From an uncultured Clostridia bacterium (lineage in GTDB: Bacteria > Bacillota > Clostridia > Christensenellales > Borkfalkiaceae), in assembly GCA_934796775.1 (NCBI GenBank), contig CAKVPH010000037.1:1-8368 (forward strand): a stretch of 8,368 nucleotides of DNA, read 5' to 3'. The translations under genes were made by a program, and so were the position numbers. The notes below the pieces were generated by a model. It saw only the letters and a program-made list of their open reading frames with translations. It made no database searches and was not told where the DNA came from. Positions 1-5,726 of the stretch are shown in pieces (the stretch's first letter is position 1; each line of letters starts with the position of its first letter).

Positions 1-97
1 AGTCCGGTACAATACCGAACTCAATCTCAAATAATTTAATTGGATTTTTTGTCCAAACTTTGGGGTTCACATCATAATCGATAGAACGATTCGCCAT
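1..97 (-). CDS. Unrecognised protein, N-terminal fragment (gene runs off the window)
   Basis: An open frame of 32 codons begins at the ATG complementary to 95-97 and leaves the window without a stop. The peptide starts MANRSIDYDVNPKVW and has a mixed hydrophilic/aromatic composition with no signal peptide or membrane segment. I do not recognise the family. There is no clear Shine-Dalgarno; the 20 bases upstream are almost all A and T. The gene lies in the same direction as spoIVA and 291 bp downstream of it, with the multi-hairpin repeat array between them. The frame is favoured because all plus-strand frames are interrupted within the first 77 bases, but a 32-codon frame in AT-rich DNA may still be chance. 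Confidence 0.45.
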   Translation of the reverse strand, partial: MANRSIDYDVNPKVWTKNPIKLFEIEFGIVPD

Positions 98-131
98 CTT
101 TTATTTTATTATTTTTTGCTTTTATAACATT

Positions 132-202
132 AAACAGGGCAAAATGTTATTTTGCCGACAACTTATCGTTGTTTTGCGCTTTGCTTACGCAAATCGATGT
201 TT
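132..202. other. Multi-hairpin module, unit 1
   Basis: This 71-nt stretch can fold into three consecutive hairpins inside a short closing stem. Closing arms are AAACA (132-136) and TGTTT (198-202). Hairpin A pairs GGCAAAAT (138-145) with ATTTTGCC (149-156) around a GTT loop. Hairpin B pairs ACAAC (158-162) with GTTGT (168-172). Hairpin C pairs TTTGC (180-184) with GCAAA (189-193) around TTAC. It carries no gene. A module of the same size and layout but different stem sequences follows at 267-336. Whether it acts as RNA or as DNA is unknown, and none of the hairpins is followed by a T-run on either strand, so it is not a simple terminator. Confidence 0.55.
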
Positions 203-210
203 TTGTTGTT

Positions 211-265
211 ATACCGCGCTCGAAAACCCTTGCAAGCAAGTTTTCTCGCTTGTATTATAACATTA
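211..265. repeat. 55-bp direct repeat, copy 1
   Basis: It is identical to 345-399 except at one base (G252 versus A386). It begins ATACCGCGCTCG and ends TATAACATTA. Within it GAAAAC (222-227) can pair with GTTTTC (240-245), extended inward by TTG/CAA across a two-base bulge. The terminal TATAACATTA also occurs at 123-132, just before module 1, so the array has a period of about 134 bp. It directly follows hairpin module 1. Confidence 0.9.
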
Positions 266-266
266 T

Positions 267-336
267 ACGGCTCGCAAAAATTACTTTTTGCATTGCTTCC
301 GCAATTATTTGTTTGCTATTCGCAAACAATAGCCGT
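267..336. other. Multi-hairpin module, unit 2
   Basis: This 70-nt counterpart of 132-202 has closing arms ACGGCT (267-272) and AGCCGT (331-336). Inside, GCAAAAA (274-280) pairs with TTTTTGC (285-291), ATTGC (292-296) with GCAAT (301-305), and TTGTTTGC (309-316) with GCAAACAA (322-329). The hairpin number, order and closing stem match unit 1, while most stem bases differ. The shape resembles a cloverleaf, but the sequence has no tRNA hallmarks on either strand. Function is unknown. Confidence 0.6.
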
Positions 337-344
337 TCGTTGAA

Positions 345-399
345 ATACCGCGCTCGAAAACCCTTGCAAGCAAGTTTTCTCGCTTATATTATAACATTA
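345..399. repeat. 55-bp direct repeat, copy 2, overlapping the 3' end of spoIVA
   Basis: It matches copy 1 (211-265) at 54 of 55 positions. Its last 11 bases, from 389, are also the stop codon and the last two codons (plus most of a third) of spoIVA. The repeat boundary is therefore inside the coding sequence, although the encoded C-terminus still resembles that of other SpoIVA proteins. Confidence 0.9.
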
Positions 400-1864
400 C
401 GCAGAACAACGCGCTCTTTTTCTCGTTGACAAGTTTTGCAACGGTCTTTCTCAGTTTTTCACGGAACACAAGTTTCATTCCCCCTGCTTTGTCGTAAATT
501 TCTTCGTTTACAAAACTATACAGCGGGCGACCAAATAAATCAACTTTCATAACGCCCTGCGGATCGTCTTCGTACTGCTTTTTAAGCGCGCCGACGTATT
601 CCATACACTGGCTTTCTTTTCCTACGACGGAATTAACTTCAGCTCCGATATCCACCTTTACTATATGAAGCGACGGAGCGACTGCTTTTATTCTTACGCC
701 GTAGGCATTGCCGTTTTTAACCATTTCGGGCTGAGAAAGCCTGATCTCGTCCTCGGTAGGCGGAACTATACCGTAACCCGTCTGTTCGGCTTCTTCTAAC
801 GCTCCTTTTAGTTTTTCGTAAGAACATTTTGCTTTTTTTAACAGAGTGACGTATTTTATAAGCGAGAAATCGTCGCAAATATCTTCTCCGGACACAACCG
901 ACAATTCCTTATAAAATAAATCTTCTTTAAGCGTCAACGTTATTTTTGCACTGCCTTCGCCTAAATTAAGCTCAGCAGCAGCGGTTTCCACATATTTGCA
1001 CGCTTCAAGATTTTTTTCTATTTTTTTATAGTCGCCCATTTTAAGTGCGTAGCAAGTTTCCTTTCTTATAGTATCCAAAAGTGCGGCTATAAGTTCGTTA
1101 TCTTCACTTAAGGTTCTTGCCCAGCGCGGTATTACAACGCAAGCCGTACGCAACGGGAACTCTAAAAGAACACTTGCCAAAAGATCGTCAATCTGCTCTT
1201 CGGTTATATTTTCTACGTTTAACAGAGCGACTTCCGCACCGTATTTTTCTTTTAAAGATTCGGCAAGTTCCTGCGACTTATTATTTGAAGGATCTTTTAC
1301 GTTAAGCACGATAACGAACGGCTTACCCATTTCTTTAAGCTCGTTTATAACGCGCTCTTCGCTCTCGGCATAGGCTTCGCGGCTTATTTCGGTAAAACTG
1401 CCGTCGGTCGTAACTACTATCCCTATAGTAGAATGTTCTTTTATCACCTTTTCCGTTCCGATTTCAGCAGCTTTTTCAAACGGCAAAGGTGTTTCGGACC
1501 AAGGCGTTTTTACAAGGCGCGCATGCCCGTCCTCTTCTAAGCCGAGCGAGCCTTTTACCGTATAGCCCACGCAATCTATAAGTCTGACTCTCGCTCTTCC
1601 GCCCCCAGCAACTTTTATAGTTACGGCTTCACCGGGTACGAATTTAGGTTCAGTCGTCATAATGGTTTTACCGGCCCCCGACTGCGGCATTTCGTCGATT
1701 GCAATCGTCTTTTTGTTTTTACCCGCAATGTTGGGTATAACCGAAAGTTGCATAAATCGCGAAACAAAGGTCGATTTACCCGTTCTGACCGGGCCTACCA
1801 CTCCGATATATACGTCGCCGCCGGTCCGCTTTTCGATATCTTTATAAATATCGTACTTTTCCAT
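389..1864 (-). CDS. spoIVA: Stage IV sporulation protein A (spore coat morphogenetic ATPase)
   Basis: SpoIVA is an ATP-hydrolysing cytoskeletal protein made in the mother cell. It polymerises on the forespore surface and forms the coat basement layer; in Bacillus subtilis it is anchored by SpoVM. The 491-residue product has the full family length and starts MEKYDIYKDIEKRTGGD as usual. The Walker A motif GPVRTGKST covers residues 24-32 (Lys30), the sensor threonines lie in KTIMTTEP (Thr70/71), and the Walker B-like aspartate is in LIDCVGY (Asp97). The middle and C-terminal regions keep family signatures such as QTGYGIVPP and GVRIKAVAPSLH. The C-terminus ends in the usual short hydrophobic tail (LFCVML). 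The start is set by AGGAGG at 1870-1875, 5 nt upstream, and by the conserved N-terminus. It is monocistronic as far as seen and divergent from thiT. The 3' end overlaps a 55-bp repeat. Confidence 0.98.
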   Translation of the reverse strand: MEKYDIYKDIEKRTGGDVYIGVVGPVRTGKSTFVSRFMQLSVIPNIAGKNKKTIAIDEMPQSGAGKTIMTTEPKFVPGEAVTIKVAGGGRARVRLIDCVGYTVKGSLGLEEDGHARLVKTPWSETPLPFEKAAEIGTEKVIKEHSTIGIVVTTDGSFTEISREAYAESEERVINELKEMGKPFVIVLNVKDPSNNKSQELAESLKEKYGAEVALLNVENITEEQIDDLLASVLLEFPLRTACVVIPRWARTLSEDNELIAALLDTIRKETCYALKMGDYKKIEKNLEACKYVETAAAELNLGEGSAKITLTLKEDLFYKELSVVSGEDICDDFSLIKYVTLLKKAKCSYEKLKGALEEAEQTGYGIVPPTEDEIRLSQPEMVKNGNAYGVRIKAVAPSLHIVKVDIGAEVNSVVGKESQCMEYVGALKKQYEDDPQGVMKVDLFGRPLYSFVNEEIYDKAGGMKLVFREKLRKTVAKLVNEKKSALFCVML

Positions 1865-1893
1865 ATAATCCTCCTTGTTACTTTCGCATTTTT

Positions 1894-1922
1894 ACTATAT
1901 GCAAGCAATCAAGGGCATATGA
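1894..1922 (-). promoter_or_regulatory. Probable sigma-E promoter of spoIVA
   Basis: Read on the minus strand, TCATATG (1916-1922) lies 14 nt before CATATAGT (1894-1901). This fits the sigma-E pattern (KMATATT, 14-15 nt, CATACA-T) with few mismatches. Transcription would begin near 1887, giving a leader of about 23 nt that includes the AGGAGG ribosome site. Mother-cell sigma-E control is known for spoIVA in Bacillus. The match here is by eye. Confidence 0.7.
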
Positions 1923-1971
1923 CTAATTAAATAAAAACTAATGCGCTTTTATTGTCTCGGCTTTAAAACGC

Positions 1972-2001
1972 TTGACATTATAAGGTAAAAAGCTTTATTA
2001 T
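1972..2001 (+). promoter_or_regulatory. Sigma-A promoter upstream of the TPP riboswitch and thiT
   Basis: A perfect TTGACA (1972-1977) is followed after 18 nt by TATTAT (1996-2001). Transcription would start near 2007-2009, a few bases before the aptamer, as expected for a riboswitch leader. Confidence 0.7.
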
Positions 2002-2010
2002 ATTGAATGA

Positions 2011-2106
2011 TAAAAACGGGGTGCCGCAAGCAAATTTAACTAAGGCTAAAGCGGCTGAGATTATACCCATTGTACCGTGCGCGGTAATTCACGCGCGGGA
2101 AAAGTA
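2011..2106 (+). ncRNA. TPP riboswitch aptamer (THI element)
   Basis: Thiamine pyrophosphate-sensing leader. The conserved landmarks appear in order: CGGGGTGCC (2017-2025), GGCTGAGA (2053-2060), TTATACCC (2061-2068), GGTAAT (2083-2088) and GCGGGAAA (2095-2102). P2 pairs GGG with CCC, and P3 pairs GCCGC (2023-2027, using the end of the first block) with GCGGC (2051-2055), with a long P3 arm between. The P4/P5 arm is GC-rich and compact: CCGTGCG (2075-2081) can pair with CGCGCGG (2092-2098), so the usual internal bulge is less obvious than in the textbook aptamer. The A-run before the aptamer and T-run after it could form P1. The downstream gene is a thiamine transporter subunit, which supports the call. 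Confidence 0.9.
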
Positions 2107-2113
2107 TTTTTTT

Positions 2114-2138
2114 GCACCCGTAAAAGAGGTGTTTTTTT
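2114..2138 (+). terminator. Riboswitch expression platform: terminator-like hairpin containing the thiT ribosome site
   Basis: CACC (2115-2118) can pair with GGTG (2128-2131), with a flanking G-T pair. The stem is followed at once by seven T residues (2132-2138) and then the thiT ATG. The right arm is part of the Shine-Dalgarno GAGGTG (2126-2131). The hairpin could therefore stop transcription, hide the ribosome site, or both. GCACCC (2114-2119) is also perfectly complementary to GGGTGC in the aptamer (2019-2024), which gives a plausible ligand-free alternative pairing. The stem is short, so translational control may dominate. Confidence 0.55.
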
Positions 2139-2843
2139 ATGTCAAAATTCAATCTTTTAAGCTTTTTAGGCAAGGTTTTTACCGATGCCGACACCAACGT
2201 CGTAACCATTGCGGCATACGTTCTTCTCGGCATGGTTCTGATTCTTGCAATCGTCTTTTCAGTAGGAAAAAACAGAATGAGAACGGTTGATATAGTGTAC
2301 GCGGGCGTTGCGCTGGCTACCTCGTTCGTTCTGTCGTATATCAAAATCGCCCCCGTTCCGAACGGCGGTTCGGTAACGCTTGCTTCTATGTTGCCCGTTA
2401 TGCTTTACGCATATTACTTCGGTTTTACGCGCGGTCTATTCGTAGGACTTATTCACGGTCTGCTTCAGTTTATTCAATCCCCTTACATTTTAACTCCCGC
2501 AACGTTTGCGCTCGATTATCTTCTGGCTTTTGCAAGCATAGGACTTATGGGGTTTGCAGGAAAATTCACAAAAAAAACTTCCGGCGTCAATTTGTTTGCA
2601 GGCGTAACGATAGTATATCTCGCACGCTTTTTATTCCATTTTGTTTCGGGAATAATCTACTTTAACATGGGTGCGGTATGGGCTGAGCTTCCTGCCGAAA
2701 ATGCGGTAATTTATTCGCTTTTATATCAGATTGTATATCTCGTTCCCGACTGGATTATTACCACTGCAGTTATACTCGTACTCAATAACTTCGGAGTTAT
2801 AAACCGCCTTACTCCTGCGAAGTTCAAAAAGAACAACGTGTAA
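2139..2843 (+). CDS. thiT: ThiT (YuaJ) thiamine-binding S component of an ECF transporter
   Basis: ThiT captures thiamine in the membrane and hands it to the shared energising module (EcfA, EcfA', EcfT), which is not encoded here. The 234-residue protein is almost all hydrophobic, with about six or seven membrane segments. Family features include GGSVTLASMLPVMLYAYYFG (residues 76-95), the FTRG turn, SPYILTP, the LDYLLAF helix (Asp126-Tyr127, aligned with Glu84-Tyr85 of the Lactococcus lactis protein) and RFLFHFVSG, whose His167 aligns with the ligand-contacting His125. The loop before the last helix reads YSLLYQ, where a family Asn seems to be Gln. Compared with the compact 182-residue lactococcal protein there is an N-terminal extension of about 45 residues with one extra membrane segment (22-42). 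GAGGTG 7 nt upstream sets the start. The TPP riboswitch immediately upstream predicts repression by thiamine pyrophosphate. Confidence 0.93.
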   Translation: MSKFNLLSFLGKVFTDADTNVVTIAAYVLLGMVLILAIVFSVGKNRMRTVDIVYAGVALATSFVLSYIKIAPVPNGGSVTLASMLPVMLYAYYFGFTRGLFVGLIHGLLQFIQSPYILTPATFALDYLLAFASIGLMGFAGKFTKKTSGVNLFAGVTIVYLARFLFHFVSGIIYFNMGAVWAELPAENAVIYSLLYQIVYLVPDWIITTAVILVLNNFGVINRLTPAKFKKNNV

Positions 2844-2872
2844 TTACATATTACATTTTGCGCTTAAAAAAA

Positions 2873-2959
2873 AACGGCAACCATTACGTTTGCAAAAACA
2901 GCAATGCGGATATTGAAATAAAAACCACTTCGGGCGACGTTGCCGTTCAAAAAAATAAA
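2873..2959 (+). pseudogene. Possible remnant of a DUF4097-like (putative adhesin) gene
   Basis: Between thiT and the serpin, one frame has no start codon but encodes a segment containing DIEIKTTSGDVAVQ (2909-2950). This resembles the repeating beta-helix motif (D-I-x-I-x-T-x-S-G-D-V) of DUF4097 putative adhesins. The frame stays open to a TGA at 3023-3025, but after about 2960 it becomes low complexity. No initiation site or upstream part of such a gene is present, so if real it is the truncated 3' end of a lost gene. The 9-bp inverted repeat AACGGCAAC (2873-2881) and GTTGCCGTT (2939-2947) brackets this segment. The call rests on a short motif. Confidence 0.3.
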
Positions 2960-3013
2960 TTAAGGTTAAGTATTTTTTTCATTTTGCCCGTATTATATAT
3001 GGAAATAAAAAAA

Positions 3014-3047
3014 TTTCTCAGGTGATTAAATTTTTCAGGTGACTAAA
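3014..3047 (+). repeat. Tandem 17-bp duplication carrying two ribosome-binding sites, before the serpin
   Basis: TTTCTCAGGTGATTAAA (3014-3030) is followed directly by TTTTTCAGGTGACTAAA (3031-3047), with two mismatches. Each copy has the Shine-Dalgarno-like AGGTGA. The second is 5 nt from the serpin ATG at 3048. The first is followed by GTG ATT AAA and meets an in-frame TGA after six codons, so it does not open a real gene. Confidence 0.85.
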
Positions 3048-4340
3048 ATGAAAAAAATTATTTATCTTTTGTTGATGGCAATAACGGCGTTATCGGTATG
3101 CCTGTCCGGCTCGTGCGCAAAAGGCATAAGCACCGTTTTGGCAAAGCCTAAACAACATTCGTTTGAAAAAGACTATTACGCATTTAAAGACGCAGACGAA
3201 TTTATGAACGGACTCGCAGATTTTTCGGCTGAATTTTCTGAAACGTATGCTGAAACGACAAGCGGCAAATCTAATTTTTCGATTTCGCCGGTATCGGTTT
3301 TTATGGCGTTGTGTTTAACTGAAAAATGCGCAGACGGGCAAACAAAAACGGAAATATTAAACGCCCTTAACCTAACGCAAAGCGTTTTAAACGAATATGC
3401 CGGAAAGCTTTACCGCGCACTAAACGTTGAATACACTACAAGCGGACCGTTTAACACCAAAAAAACCATTGCCCTTTCCTGTTTTACAAATTCAATCTGG
3501 CTTGACGACGGAATAAATTTTAAGCAGCCCGTTTTAAACGAACTTGCCGAAAAACTATATTGTTATTCATATAAAACGCCGTTTTCAAGCGATACGTCAA
3601 ATGCAAACAAGGCAGTAAGAGAATTTGTAAAACAGAATACAAAAGGGCTTATTGATCAGGATTTTCAACTTTCGCCCGATACCCTATTTGCGCTTATCAA
3701 CACTTTATATCTTAAAGAGATATGGAATGCGAACGGCGCAGATTTAATCGAAACCGAGCCGAAAACTTTTGTAAATGCCGACTTGACCGAGAGCAAAACG
3801 CCTTTTTTAACAGGCGAATACGTATTTGGCGCACCTTATGAAGGAAAAAATTATTCTTCGTTTTACACCCGCACATCGCATGGCTATAAGCTCTGTTTTA
3901 TTCTTCCCGAAAACGGCGCGACTATAGAACAAGCCTTTAACTCCGAAAATATAGCCGAAGTAATTAAAGGCAATATTTTTAGTATGGAAAACAACAAATA
4001 CGAATACGAAACGCGTTGTTTATTCCCGTCTTTTACGGCTGATTCAAATAAAGATATTAAAGACGTTTTATCAACGATGGGAATAAAATCTTTGTTTACC
4101 AACTGCAATATGACAAAACTAACAAATGAGGACGTTTATTGCAGCCGCGTTATTCACTCGTCAAAACTTAAAGTCGATAAAAAAGGCATCGAAGGTGCCG
4201 CCGTTACCATCATGGTCGGAGATAAAGGCGTTGCGGAGCCGCCCGTAAAATTAGATTACGTTATAGACAGAGCATTCGGTTTCGTTCTGTTGTCAAGCGA
4301 AAATATTCCCTTATTTTCGGGCATAGTAAACAAAATTTAA
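3048..4340 (+). CDS. Serpin-family protease inhibitor, predicted lipoprotein
   Basis: Serpins trap serine or cysteine proteases through a cleavable reactive-centre loop. The 430-residue product begins with a basic, hydrophobic signal ending LSGSC, so Cys23 is a probable lipidation site and the protein should sit on the outer face of the membrane; Leu is at -4 rather than the usual -3. Serpin landmarks are NFSISPVSVFMAL (76-88), the NTLYLKEIW strand (218-226), the conserved breach His370 and the hinge KVDKKGIEGAAVT (375-387). The C-terminal signature YVIDRAFGFVLL (404-415) and PLFSGIV (421-427) follow. Counting Gly380 as P15 puts P1 at about Gly394, with Lys393 and Val395 beside it; the loop is slightly longer than in antithrombin, so P1 is uncertain. 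P14 is Ile381 instead of Thr/Ser. The ATG at 3048 is preferred over a GTG at 3039 because AGGTGA (3037-3042) is correctly spaced and overlaps the GTG. Confidence 0.95.
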   Translation: MKKIIYLLLMAITALSVCLSGSCAKGISTVLAKPKQHSFEKDYYAFKDADEFMNGLADFSAEFSETYAETTSGKSNFSISPVSVFMALCLTEKCADGQTKTEILNALNLTQSVLNEYAGKLYRALNVEYTTSGPFNTKKTIALSCFTNSIWLDDGINFKQPVLNELAEKLYCYSYKTPFSSDTSNANKAVREFVKQNTKGLIDQDFQLSPDTLFALINTLYLKEIWNANGADLIETEPKTFVNADLTESKTPFLTGEYVFGAPYEGKNYSSFYTRTSHGYKLCFILPENGATIEQAFNSENIAEVIKGNIFSMENNKYEYETRCLFPSFTADSNKDIKDVLSTMGIKSLFTNCNMTKLTNEDVYCSRVIHSSKLKVDKKGIEGAAVTIMVGDKGVAEPPVKLDYVIDRAFGFVLLSSENIPLFSGIVNKI

Positions 4341-4389
4341 AACAAAAAGTGCCGCTATAAGTCGATTATCAGATATTTCATAATAAAAG

Positions 4390-4433
4390 ACAAAACGAAA
4401 GGAACCTTTAAAAGGCTCCTTTCGTTTTGTTTT
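4390..4433. terminator. Bidirectional intrinsic terminator between the serpin and histidine kinase genes
   Basis: ACAAAACGAAAGGA (4390-4403) pairs perfectly with TCCTTTCGTTTTGT (4417-4430). After one mismatch, CCTT pairs with AAGG around a small loop. The arms are A-rich on the left and T-rich on the right, with TTTT at 4430-4433 on the plus strand and a CTTTTATTA tract on the minus strand. It fits the convergent arrangement, ending the serpin transcript from one side and the kinase transcript from the other. Confidence 0.9.
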
Positions 4434-4487
4434 GGAGAAGAATAATAGGGATTATATTGTAGTCTTACTTTAAATAATATTGTATGT

Positions 4488-5726
4488 TTACTTTATGGGT
4501 AAAGTTATTTTTATTGTGAATACGCCGTCGCTACCTACGGCTTGCGCGTTTCCGCCGTGAAGGCGCGCTATCTCGCTTGCAATCGACAAGCCTATTCCGC
4601 TCCCTTCCACCATAGAACCGCGAGCAAAATCACTTCGATAAAACCGCTCGAAACAACGATTTAAATTACCGTTTTCAACGCCCTCAGCATCGTTTGAAAC
4701 TGTCAGTATCGCGTTTTTGACTTCTTTTTTAAGTATAACGCTCGTAAACGTAAGCGAATATTTGCAGGCATTATCCAAAACGACTGAAATCATTCTTCTT
4801 ATAAGTCCTTCGTCGCCCTTAACGCAAATTTCATCCGACTTGCAATCAAATTTTTTGTTTTGCGCTGTAAGAGCAGGCGCAAAGCCCTCTATCAAATCGT
4901 TTAAAGCGTCAGTAAGAGAAAATCCGGTAAAAGCAGGCTTTTGTTCGCCGATTTTTGCAAGCAGAGTCATGTCTTTTACCATATGAGTCATTTTATCAAC
5001 TTGCTTTGAAATTGCCCGTGTGTTATCGGTTTCGCCGCTTAAAAGTTCAGTCAGCTCGTTATTTGCCGAAATTATTGTAAGCGGGGTTTTAAGTTCGTGT
5101 CCTGCGTCGGTTATAAAACGTTTTTGTCTTTCGTAACTTTCCGCAATAGGCGCAACCGCTCTTTTTGAAAGCAGTAATATCAAAATAAAAATACACAAAA
5201 GCGCGAGCGCGCCCACAAAAATGCTCGTTTTTAAAAATGCCTTAGCCGTGCTTAGTTGGCGAGTACAATCGACAAAAACTATCAAACAACCGTTTTCGGC
5301 AGAAAGATATCTGAAATTGCCTATATAGCCGCGTAAATTACCCTTTTCTTTTACTTCTTCTGCAAGCGAAATTGCTATATCGTCGGAAATTGCAGATATT
5401 TTAGCGGTATTCGCAAAAATTTGTTCGCCTTGAAATCGGACGGAAAAATAACGTGTTTCGTGCGGAGTTTCTTCGTTTATTTTTATATTGCCAAAGTCGT
5501 TTTTCTTATCGCCCGCGCCGAAATCGTCACCGCCGAAAGGTTCGTCAGGCGTAAACTTAGGAGAAAACATTCCTCCGTTATTAGCTAAAATTGTAAGAAT
5601 ATCGTCAGAATAGTTTCGTACCGCCGCAAAGTTAAGCAAATTAACCACTAAAAGTATTACGCCCAAAACGATAATTACACTGGAAATAGACACTGCAATA
5701 AATCGATTTTTTAGCTTTTTAATCAT
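4488..5726 (-). CDS. Membrane sensor histidine kinase of a two-component system
   Basis: Senses an unknown signal outside the cell, autophosphorylates and passes the phosphate to the regulator encoded just upstream. The 412 residues comprise a first membrane helix (about 9-33), an extracytoplasmic region of about 130 residues, a second helix (about 168-187), a dimerisation domain with His210 in FITDAGHELKTPLT, and a HATPase domain. That domain has the N box VLDNACKYS (Asn319), the F box FERFYRSD (359-366) and the G2 box GSGIGLSIA (375-383). The G1 motif reads VSNDAEGV (343-350), with Asn where Asp is usual, a variant common among Clostridial kinases. No HAMP domain fits between the second helix and the H box. 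The sensor region includes a Gly/Asp-rich stretch (about 60-79). The start overlaps the regulator stop (ATGA), with GGAGAG at 5733-5738. No target gene adjoins, so the stimulus is unknown. Confidence 0.95.
   Translation of the reverse strand: MIKKLKNRFIAVSISSVIIVLGVILLVVNLLNFAAVRNYSDDILTILANNGGMFSPKFTPDEPFGGDDFGAGDKKNDFGNIKINEETPHETRYFSVRFQGEQIFANTAKISAISDDIAISLAEEVKEKGNLRGYIGNFRYLSAENGCLIVFVDCTRQLSTAKAFLKTSIFVGALALLCIFILILLLSKRAVAPIAESYERQKRFITDAGHELKTPLTIISANNELTELLSGETDNTRAISKQVDKMTHMVKDMTLLAKIGEQKPAFTGFSLTDALNDLIEGFAPALTAQNKKFDCKSDEICVKGDEGLIRRMISVVLDNACKYSLTFTSVILKKEVKNAILTVSNDAEGVENGNLNRCFERFYRSDFARGSMVEGSGIGLSIASEIARLHGGNAQAVGSDGVFTIKITLPIK

Noticed and set aside
138..156. GGCAAAAT/ATTTTGCC hairpin as the spoIVA terminator
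   Set aside because: It lies over 230 bp beyond the stop codon and has no T-run on the minus strand. It fits better as part of the repeated module.
267..336. tRNA gene suggested by the cloverleaf-like fold
   Set aside because: The closing stem is 6 bp, there is no T-loop GTTCGA-type sequence, no D-loop signature and no plausible anticodon arm on either strand.
152..429. Small plus-strand open frames across the repeat array
   Set aside because: They run through hairpins and the repeated segment, lack ribosome sites, and the downstream part is antisense to spoIVA.
2003..2344. Open frames on both strands over the thiT leader
   Set aside because: They overlap the TPP riboswitch and the thiT coding region in other frames and have no ribosome site or recognisable product.
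3039..3047. GTG at 3039 as the serpin start
   Set aside because: It would overlap its own AGGTGA ribosome site; the ATG at 3048 has that site at the right distance and gives a normal signal peptide.
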